From assembly GCA_964495905.1 (NCBI GenBank), contig CAZBWN010000009.1, positions 1 to 6,841 of the forward strand: DNA of 6,841 nt, in the 5' to 3' direction. This stretch comes from CAJBLF01 sp964495905 (GTDB lineage: Bacteria > Patescibacteriota > Gracilibacteria > Absconditabacterales > Absconditicoccaceae). The position numbers and the translations under genes were made by a program. Positions 1 to 5,216 of the stretch are shown piece by piece (within the stretch, counting starts at the first letter, position 1; each line of letters opens with the position of its first letter). Under the pieces are notes generated by a model. It saw only the letters and a list, made by a program, of their open reading frames with translations, was not told where the DNA came from and made no database searches.

Positions 1-761
1 TCAAAAATAACTTTTACTCCCCTAGATATCCTACTTTGGATTTACTTTCCAAGATTATTTGTTACCACAATACTGATTTTTATGTAATGTGGAAACCCAG
101 TGCTCTGCCTACGACTTTTGGCAATGAGACATGTTTTTTGGATGCTTTATTATGAAAAGATATAGATCCATCTACTGATTTTTCTATTCCAAGTTTTCTC
201 ATGCCTTATATTGATCTTCCGGATTTTAAACCTTGTATGCTTACCAAAGAATTAATCCAACAGCAATTTGCTCTTTTTGGAAAAGAACAAGAATTGGGTT
301 TACTCAACAGATTAGACAATGAGACAGCAGGATTCCTCTATTTCGTAAAAACGCAAGAAGCGTTTGACAGATATAGGCAACTTCAAACTGAAGGAAAGGT
401 ACACAAATGGTATATAGCACAAGTGCAATGAACTCCCAAAGAATCAGCATTTGAAATTACTATGCCCATCATGCATCACAAACACAAGGCAGATAGGATG
501 GTTTTCATTCGCACACCCAAGGATGAACTCAAAGGAAGAAGTAAAGTCCATCATTCAAGCACCATAGTCAAGGTATTACATACAAATCCCTCAACAGGTA
601 TTACTACCCTCTTGGTAGGAATTTATAAATGAGTGAGACATCAGATCAGAGTACATCTTGCAGGTATAGGATGCCCAGTATTAGGAGATACCTTATATGG
701 TAAAGAGACGGCAAAAGGGAATCTTCGTCTTTGGAGTGTAGGTTTTCAAATTCAGGAATAA
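1..761 (+). CDS. RluA-family pseudouridine synthase, 5'-truncated by the window edge
   Basis: The reading frame is open from base 3 to the TAA at 759-761 (252 visible residues, code 25); the true start lies upstream. Enzymes of this family convert specific uridines in rRNA or tRNA to pseudouridine. The family hallmarks appear in order. WKPSALP resembles the 'KPaGlp' strand. NRLDNETAGF is the HRLDxxTSG catalytic motif, with the catalytic Asp at codon 315-317. KWYIAQVQG follows, and near the C-terminus GVRHQIRVHLAGIG and PVLGDTLYG match the 'GRxHQIRvHla.iG.PilGD.lYG' block. Three in-frame TGAs occur (153, 429, 630); those at 429 and 630 sit exactly where the family has glycine, which supports UGA=Gly. 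The usual His before RLD is Asn here. No S4 domain is visible, though one could lie upstream. Subfamily (RluA, RluC, RluD, TruC) and target uridine cannot be told from this fragment. Confidence 0.9.
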
Positions 762-776
762 TAGTTTAAAAAACAA

Positions 777-804
777 TTGACAAAAGATTATAATTAATTA
801 TAAT
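777..804 (+). promoter_or_regulatory. Sigma-70-type promoter for the 812-2455 gene
   Basis: A perfect TTGACA (777-782) and a perfect TATAAT (799-804) are separated by 16 bases. A start site about 7 bases past the -10 would fall at 811-812, essentially on the ATG at 812, so the transcript could be leaderless. A second TATAAT at 789-794 is too close to the -35 to pair with it. The -10 box lies inside the right arm of the palindrome at 782-809. Seen directly: both boxes and the spacing. Inferred: use in the cell. Confidence 0.65.
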
Positions 805-809
805 CTTTT
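782..809. terminator. Perfect 28-bp palindrome, likely bidirectional terminator after the pseudouridine synthase
   Basis: The core GATTATAATTAATTATAATC is flanked by AAAA on the left and TTTT on the right, making a perfect palindrome 20 bases after the TAA at 759-761. A hairpin with a U-tract can form on either strand. The stem has only two G-C pairs, so it is weak as an intrinsic terminator. It could equally be a protein-binding site or simply the AT-rich surroundings of the promoter it overlaps. Confidence 0.5.
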
Positions 810-811
810 TT

Positions 812-2455
812 ATGTCCGAAGAAAACGAATATAATAAATATTATAGAGGAAATGATCTTATGAATCGTAATAAGAAAATTCTCTTCGAAAAAGTAACTGA
901 AGGTTTGGCTCAGTGTCAATGAAGTCTTGCTGTCATTTTATCTCAAAAAGAAAAAAATCCAGAAAAAATCCAGAAATATACACAAAAAATAAATCAATTA
1001 AAAACAGCTCAAGCTCCTGAAAGTCAAATTAAATGGCGAGAAGATATACGTTCGATAGTAAATCATACACAGTCAACTATCATTCAGATCATATATCCGA
1101 TATTTAATAGGATTTTTGATGAAATCGCTGATAATCCAGAATTATGATGATTAGGATATAATGAAGAATTAAAGGGCGATGTCTGGTTTGATATTATCTT
1201 TGGATACAAAGAAATGTCCTGAGGTATGGAGGGAGGGAGAGATAATTATCGATTGAGCGAAGGGCTAAAAAATAAAATGCTATCATATGATGAAATAGTA
1301 GAAAAAAATGCAGAAAAAAGAAAAAAACAGAAGGAAAAGGTTCGGCTTCCTACTGGTCATCAACTTCTCAATAAAGAAAACTATGATACACTCAAAGAAA
1401 CTATGTGGACATATCTAGACAATATCGTCAGTACCTATCAGAAAAAGTTTTTAAAGGACAGTACAGATAGTAAACAGACACAAGAGCTTATAAATCATTA
1501 TTTCCTCTTTATATTTCTTCAGATGCTTATCAAAAGCCAGATAGTATTTGATATGAAAAAGCCAAAATCAACTCCATTTTTTCAACAAGTGATTGATGAC
1601 TGTTTGGTATATATACAAAAAAAATATAAGGTTTCTCTCACTATTTCTTCCGAGGATATCAAAAAGAAACTTTTTCATACAAAAGATGAAACAAGTAAAC
1701 CTTTGGAGCTTATATATAAAAATTGTACGGAAGAAGACCTGATAAGCTGGGAGAAATATCTTGATGCTAATTTTTTTACATCAAGACAAACATCTCTAGA
1801 TAAGATCCGCAGACAGGTCATGGTAGAACGTTATCAAAATAGAGAAAGATTACAGAGATGATGGGAACTTTTAAATCCTCTCTATCATGTCTCCCAAGAA
1901 AAAAAAGAAAAAATACTTGCAACCATAGCTGTTTTAAAACAATATACGGGTGAAAATAGGCTCATAGGAGAGATACTTGAACAATTTCAAGAAAATCTTA
2001 AAAAAGCCGAAGAAGATATAAAAATTCACACAGTTCTTGAAGATAAATCTATTCCCTCAAAAGAACCTGAATCATTGGTAAAAATAGAACAACAATACCT
2101 CAAATTCTATCAAGTTCCCGTCCAATACCGAAAAATGTTCGGTGTAGTCATCAATAGACTCAATAATTTTCACCAAGTAAAAGGTAATTTAACCAAAAAA
2201 TCCGATATATCCAACAATAAACTCTTTGATAATCTTGTCCATTCTAACCAAAAAATAGAAGATATCCTCTATTATATCAATAATCTAGTTACCAAAAAGC
2301 ATATTTCTGCTATCTTTGATAAGAAATGGAACAAAAAACAGAAAGAAAAAATAGAGATAATACAATCTTTTTGTCTTGGTATACAAAAAGTAGACACCCT
2401 TCCAAAGAAAAGGAAGTCAAAAGATCCAGAATGACAACATGTATTAGAATTCTAA
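812..2455 (+). CDS. Unrecognised 547-aa lysine/glutamate-rich helical protein
   Basis: With TGA read as Gly this is one frame from ATG 812 to TAA 2453-2455. Six in-frame TGAs fall at residues 37, 112, 113, 137, 350 and 541; 112 and 113 are a tandem TGA-TGA. I recognise no family. The protein is hydrophilic, rich in Lys, Glu, Gln and Ile, and looks mostly alpha-helical with probable coiled-coil stretches (around residues 45-65 and 160-180, and again near 395-415). It has no signal peptide. One hydrophobic stretch at about 230-246 is broken by Gln and Lys, so it is unlikely to span a membrane. The C-terminus is very basic (KKRKSKDPEG). These traits suggest a cytoplasmic, possibly nucleic-acid-associated or scaffold protein, but that is only inference. 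ATG 812 is chosen because the promoter predicts a transcript starting there. ATG 860, with AGAGGA nine bases before it, is the rival start and would give 531 aa. Confidence 0.75.
845..850 (+). promoter_or_regulatory. Candidate ribosome binding site for an alternative start at 860
   Basis: AGAGGA lies nine bases before an in-frame ATG at 860-862. It is the best Shine-Dalgarno-like match ahead of any start in the window. If used, the transcript from the 777-804 promoter would have a leader of about 49 bases. The other genes here lack clear Shine-Dalgarno sequences, and these bases also encode ordinary residues (Tyr-Arg-Gly), so chance is a real possibility. Confidence 0.35.
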
Positions 2456-2477
2456 GTAGACAGAATTTGACTTTTTT
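2448..2477 (+). terminator. Weak hairpin plus T-tract at the end of the 547-aa gene
   Basis: AATTCT (2448-2453) pairs with AGAATT (2462-2467) around an 8-base loop, and a run of six T follows at 2472-2477. The left arm overlaps the stop codon, within the 12-base palindrome TTAGAATTCTAA (2444-2455). The stem has only two G-C pairs and TGAC separates it from the T-run, so termination would be weak. Confidence 0.35.
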
Positions 2478-2495
2478 GTGTAATCTGATTATACT
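2467..2495 (+). promoter_or_regulatory. Sigma-70-type promoter for the 228-aa gene
   Basis: TTGACT (2467-2472) and TATACT (2490-2495) are separated by 17 bases, each one base from consensus. The predicted start near 2502 leaves a leader of about 29 bases before ATG 2531, with no Shine-Dalgarno sequence in it. The -35 box overlaps the terminator-like hairpin of the preceding gene, the same compact layout as at 777-809. Confidence 0.55.
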
Positions 2496-2530
2496 ATAAA
2501 AAACATATTTATTTGATTATTGTATACATT

Positions 2531-3217
2531 ATGATACATGTACCAAAAAATGAAAATATATTTCCATTATTGACCCCTGAGTGAGCAAAAGAATATCTTC
2601 AAAAAAAACCACAATTTTTAGCTACATGGAATAAATTGATTCCTCATTATTTCAAAGATAGTGAATTTTGTAATTTAATCAATGAGGTAAGAATCAAAAG
2701 AATAGAAAAAAATGATAAAATGAATCAAGAAATTTTAACTTTACAAAAAAAAGAACAACTTCTTCCCCAAGAAAATCAGAGATTAAAATTTCTTCAGGAA
2801 CAAAAAGAAACGATATTTATTGATACACGCAAAGAAATATTTGGACCCTTATTGTTCAAAAGGATAGGAAATCCAGATATAAGGTATCAGGCAAATCAAC
2901 TTATTGGAAGTCTAGCGGGTAGTCTTAAGACCCCAAAAGAAGATATTCAGAAATTCACTGAAACAGTGAATCAGAAACTTAATGAGAATATTTTTCGTAT
3001 GGAAATATATGAACATGATTTTGCTCTTCTTATTCAAAATCACGTGGATCAATATATTACGGGTAGGGATATTGGTACCGTTAGTGAGGGGGAAAGAAAA
3101 GAAATCGGTCAACAGATGTGGGATAAATTTATAGCTATTCATCAAGAAGACCTAGAAAAAGATAAAATAGATAAAGATAAGTTAAATAGATACCTTCATA
3201 CCAAAAATTTAATATAA
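2531..3217 (+). CDS. Unrecognised 228-aa helical protein
   Basis: The frame runs from ATG 2531 to TAA 3215-3217 and includes one TGA (2582-2584, residue 18, in PLLTPEGAKEYL). I recognise no family. The protein is hydrophilic and charged, with no signal peptide or membrane segment. Residues about 55-95 are a Lys/Glu/Gln-rich stretch likely to be coiled coil (around QKKEQLLPQENQRLKFLQEQ). More mixed helices follow, then a Lys/Asp-rich tail (EKDKIDKDKLNRY). It resembles the preceding 547-aa protein in composition, and both seem cytoplasmic. Each has its own predicted promoter, so co-transcription is not required. ATG 2531 is preferred: it is the first ATG after the promoter, and starting later would discard residues that look coding. 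An upstream in-frame TTG at 2513 is a weaker option. No function is assigned. Confidence 0.75.
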
Positions 3218-3291
3218 CAATACAAACAATAAATTTCAATTAAGTCAAATATGATAAAAAAGAGCATAAGCTTATAGAAAACCGATGTATT

Positions 3292-3322
3292 ACTTTCCGC
3301 TCCATATTATAATATAGAAAGT
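3292..3322. repeat. Inverted repeat ACTTTC...GAAAGT enclosing an AT palindrome
   Basis: ACTTTC (3292-3297) and GAAAGT (3317-3322) are perfect inverted copies. The 19 bases between them include the self-complementary ATATTATAATAT (3304-3315), so a nested stem could form in RNA. No T-tract follows. The role is unknown. Confidence 0.35.
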
Positions 3323-3323
3323 G

Positions 3324-3353
3324 GTCTATATATCTATATAGACAAGTGTTTTT
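3324..3353 (+). terminator. Candidate terminator hairpin downstream of the 228-aa gene
   Basis: GTCTATAT (3324-3331) and ATATAGAC (3336-3343) form a perfect 8-bp stem with a 4-base loop. Five T's (3349-3353) follow after AAGTG. It lies 107 bases past the stop codon and is AT-rich with a displaced T-tract, so it is only a moderate candidate. It may instead be another protein-binding palindrome. Confidence 0.35.
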
Positions 3354-3357
3354 GAAA

Positions 3358-3382
3358 TTCACAGTTTCATATAAACAATGAA
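3358..3382. promoter_or_regulatory. Operator-like palindrome A (25 bp)
   Basis: It begins TTCACAGTTTCA and ends AAACAATGAA. It is the most distal member of a four-copy family and the most degenerate after D. It is counted because its length, its TTCA/TGAA ends and the central TTtcaTATAaa match copy B. Its centre is at 3370. Confidence 0.5.
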
Positions 3383-3422
3383 CTATAATATTATCTATAT
3401 ATAAATAATCAATTTATGTAAA

Positions 3423-3447
3423 TTCACTAGTTTATATAACTAGTGAA
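3423..3447. promoter_or_regulatory. Operator-like palindrome B (25 bp), best copy
   Basis: TTCACTAGTTTA, a central T, then ATAACTAGTGAA: the outer ten bases of each arm are perfect inverted copies. This is the clearest version of the motif. Its centre, at 3435, is 65 bases from that of A. Confidence 0.65.
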
Positions 3448-3499
3448 TTATTTGTTAGTTTTAATGAAAATAACCATGAATATATGATAAAAGAATAAA

Positions 3500-3524
3500 T
3501 TCACTATTTCGTAGAATAAGTGAA
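3500..3524. promoter_or_regulatory. Operator-like palindrome C (25 bp)
   Basis: TTCACTATTTCG, a central T, then AGAATAAGTGAA. The outer six bases of each arm (TTCACT/AGTGAA) are perfect inverted copies, and the length is exactly that of B. Its centre, at 3512, is 77 bases from that of B. Confidence 0.6.
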
Positions 3525-3563
3525 AAAGACTTGATTTTGATGAAAAACTGAGTATAAGTGAAA

Positions 3564-3588
3564 TTCACTAGTTCATAGAATTGTATAA
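3564..3588. promoter_or_regulatory. Operator-like site D, overlapping the likely -10 box
   Basis: The left arm TTCACTAGTTCA is nearly identical to copy B, but the right arm has decayed to GAATTGTATAA. A GTGAA half-site (3558-3562) abuts it on the left, and another TTCAC lies at 3597-3601. The decayed arm merges into TATAAT (3584-3589), so protein bound here would cover the promoter. Its centre, at 3576, is 64 bases from that of C. Confidence 0.55.
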
Positions 3589-3589
3589 T
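3584..3589 (+). promoter_or_regulatory. Likely -10 box for the higA-like gene
   Basis: TATAAT lies 27 bases before ATG 3617, predicting a start site near 3596. No good -35 lies at 16-18 bases; TTCACT of site D is at 14. A rival promoter is TTGATT (3531-3536), 16 bases, TATAAG (3553-3558), between sites C and D. A weak purine-rich GAGAGAAAG (3607-3615) precedes the start codon. Confidence 0.45.
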
Positions 3590-3616
3590 TATTTACTTCA
3601 CAAATAGAGAGAAAGT

Positions 3617-3928
3617 ATGGAAATCCAGCATCCAGGAAAAATCCTCCAGCAAGAACTCACGAGCAAATGATTGACTCAAAAAGTTTTTGCAAGTATGATC
3701 GGAAAGAAAATTTCTGAGGTCAATGAGTTGATAAAATGAAAAAGAAATATTACCGTCCAGCGAGATATTTTATTGTCTGTAGTTTTTGGTGACCCAGAAC
3801 AAAAATGGATCAAATTCCAAAATGATTTTGATTACGGTATTGCAAAAATAAACATGGCTCAAAAAATCCAAGAGATATTTTCCCAAAAAAACAAGAATAA
3901 GGAACACGAAGTGTTCCAAGATTTTTAG
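3617..3928 (+). CDS. higA: HigA-like XRE-family antitoxin/transcriptional regulator
   Basis: A 103-residue protein starts at ATG 3617 and ends at TAG 3926-3928. Its opening (MEIQHPGKILQQELTSKG) and the flow through GLTQKVFA, SEVNELIKG and KRNIT follow the HigA/VapI pattern 'HPGeiLkeeL...GlsQ..lA...gvs...vneiingkR.IT', an XRE helix-turn-helix covering about residues 18-50. The segment EQKWIKFQNDFDYGIAK matches the family's 'FWlnLQ..yDl..A' C-terminal helix. Both TGAs (3668 and 3737, residues 18 and 41) fall on conserved family glycines. HigA proteins neutralise the HigB ribosome-dependent RNase and repress their own operon through palindromic operators. Here four palindromes lie directly upstream, but no HigB-like gene flanks it on either side. 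It may be an orphan antitoxin, or a regulator taken over for another target. The coding end overlaps a terminator-like hairpin, and murG follows after 17 bases. Confidence 0.85.
3901..3926 (+). terminator. Terminator-like hairpin inside the 3' end of the higA-like gene
   Basis: GGAACAC (3901-3907), loop GAA, then GTGTTCC (3911-3917) form a perfect 7-bp stem with a tight loop. Four bases later comes a T-run (3922-3926) whose last T opens the TAG stop codon. The stem is the most GC-rich in this part of the window. It could end the higA-like transcript or thin out transcription into murG. Confidence 0.5.
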
Positions 3929-3945
3929 TTCCCTAGATTCCGGAT

Positions 3946-5043
3946 ATGCAGAATAAAATAAAAAAGCTAAGAGTTGCAATGGCAGGGTGAGGAACCTGAG
4001 GTCATGTATTTCCGATAAGAAGCCTGCTGGAATTTTTCAAACATCACCCAGCATATACCGATAAAGTAGACAAAATCTATCGATTTGGAGCCAAAAATAG
4101 CCTAGAACAGCAGGTATGCAAAGAACTTCAAGAACATGACACAGAGAAGAGGTTGGATTTCATCCCAGTTTACTCCTGAAAGTTCCGTAGAGAAAGCTAT
4201 CGAAAATCTCAACTAAAAAATATCCCCGACCTTTTTTTGTTCGTATTTGGATGTTTTCAGTCGATATTCCGACTCCTCTATCACCGTATTGATGTAGTAT
4301 TCTGTAAATGATGATATGTTGCTTTGCCTGTAGTTTTGGCTGCAACACTCCTCCGCAAAAGGATTATTGTCCACGAATCAGATACTCGCCCAGGTTTGGT
4401 CAACAAGATTGCTAGCCGTTTCGCAAAAAAAGTGTTCACGGGATTTGAATGAGTATTGGATGGACAAACAATAGGACAAATCCTTTCTGATGACATTATC
4501 ATAGAAAATCACCCTGAATTCACTTCCAAGACATTGATAGTTGTTATATGAGGATCCCAAGGATCTAAAAGATTATATCAAAATCTTCTCCATATATTGG
4601 AATTCACTCCAGAACTACAGTCAGGATATGAATTTTTTATAGTATTGTGATTATTTGGTAATGAAATGTCGACACTGTTTGACAAGTTCCACCACGTACA
4701 TACCTATGGATTTATCAGTCAAAAAGATATGGGTGAGCTCTATAATAGATGTGATATTGCTATCACTCGTGGAGGTACTACTTCTTTGGCAGAACAGAAA
4801 CTCTATGATATGAAACAGATTATCATTCCTATACCACGAACTCATGATCAGTATGACAATGCCAAATGGTATGTAAGGCGCCATAATGATATTATGATCA
4901 ACCAAAGGGATCATGATTTTGAGTCACAACTCGGCAATGCTATCAAACATTTCAAAGGATTTAAAAAAGTCCGCCTGCAAAAAGATAAAAAAACACTCAT
5001 TAGCCATGCGAAAAAGATAATACGAGACACAATAATTACATAA
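3946..5043 (+). CDS. murG: MurG: UDP-GlcNAc:lipid I N-acetylglucosaminyltransferase
   Basis: MurG adds GlcNAc to lipid I at the cytoplasmic face of the membrane, making lipid II for peptidoglycan. The frame is ATG 3946 to TAA 5041-5043 (365 aa, close to the ~355 of E. coli). It shows the GT-B landmarks in order. The glycine loop GGGTGGHVFP has His20. A second loop, GGYVALPV, is at 122-129. HESDTRPGLVNK carries the conserved acidic Glu144. GGSQGS opens the C-terminal domain at about 202. The donor-binding region is RGGTTSLAEQ with Glu283, followed by THDQYDNA at 299-306. Eight TGAs occur (3988, 3997, 4177, 4309, 4312, 4450, 4549, 4648); five fall in the three glycine loops, where the fold demands Gly. 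ATG 3946 gives the usual short lead before the first loop. It starts 17 bases after the higA-like stop with no Shine-Dalgarno sequence. No other mur or fts gene is in view. Confidence 0.95.
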
Positions 5044-5061
5044 TATTGAAAGATTGAGGGG

Positions 5062-5094
5062 TTGAAACATTGAAAGGTTAATGTTTCAATTTTT
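5062..5094 (+). terminator. Terminator hairpin after murG
   Basis: TTGAAACATT (5062-5071) and AATGTTTCAA (5080-5089) form a perfect 10-bp stem with an 8-base loop, followed directly by TTTTT (5090-5094). It lies 18 bases past the murG stop. The region is built from repeated TTGAAA/ATTGA words, so it may also derive from a small tandem repeat. Confidence 0.6.
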
Positions 5095-5130
5095 CAATTT
5101 TCCACTTTTCAACTGGTATTTGATTTTGTC

Positions 5131-5150
5131 CTGACTTTGTCAGTTTTTTT
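5131..5150 (+). terminator. Classic intrinsic terminator
   Basis: CTGAC (5131-5135), loop TTT, GTCAG (5139-5143), then seven T's (5144-5150), one C and seven more T's. The tight hairpin with its immediate U-tract makes this the strongest intrinsic terminator in the window. It separates murG from the lamin-tail gene. Confidence 0.75.
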
Positions 5151-5176
5151 CTTTTTTTGGATTTTTATTATTTCGG

Positions 5177-5198
5177 CTGTTCTGCGCGGAACAGTTTT
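5177..5198 (+). terminator. GC-rich hairpin before the lamin-tail gene
   Basis: CTGTTC (5177-5182) and GAACAG (5189-5194) enclose TGCGCG, and TTTT follows at 5195-5198. It ends only 22 bases before ATG 5217. It could be a third terminator, a leader hairpin controlling the downstream gene, or a protein-binding site. I see no convincing promoter between it and the ATG. Confidence 0.45.
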
Positions 5199-5216
5199 AT
5201 TTACCAAAAAGCAATC

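Larger units (their letters stand above)
3218..3616. other. 399-base non-coding control region upstream of the higA-like gene
   Basis: I find no coding frame here on either strand: TAA and TAG are dense, and no ORF of useful length survives even with TGA as Gly. The first half holds short palindromes (ATAAGCTTAT at 3266-3275, ATATTATAATAT at 3304-3315) and two hairpins. The second half holds four related 25-bp palindromes. A gap this long stands out beside the 17-173-base gaps elsewhere in the window. It looks like the 3' flank of the 228-aa gene plus an extended operator region. Confidence 0.7.

Noticed and set aside
201..431. Short separate genes or pseudogene fragments (201-431, 1226-1861, 2075-2434, 2636-3217, 4666-5043, 5562-6065)
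   Set aside because: Each is a piece of a longer gene cut at TGA under the standard code. The pieces share one frame within each gene, join without shifts, and family motifs run across the TGA codons.
2912..3145. Minus-strand frames at 2912-3145, 3770-3979, 4160-4560, 4651-4914, 5736-6059 and 6179-6424
   Set aside because: They lie opposite well-supported plus-strand genes, overlap one another and show no family motifs.
3358..3588. CRISPR array or transposon ends made of the four palindromes
   Set aside because: The copies are degenerate palindromes, the intervals (65, 77, 64 centre to centre) are not uniform repeat-spacer units, and no cas or transposase gene is near. Regulator operators fit better.
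3218..3616. A hidden HigB toxin gene or small RNA gene in the long gap
   Set aside because: TAA and TAG are dense in all frames, so no ~90-aa frame exists. A small RNA cannot be excluded, but no promoter-plus-terminator pair convincingly frames one.
3946..5043. UGA read as tryptophan (code 4, Mycoplasma type)
   Set aside because: TGA falls on invariant MurG glycines, and normal TGG tryptophan codons are also used. Trp in GGGTGGH or GGSQG would destroy the nucleotide-binding loops.
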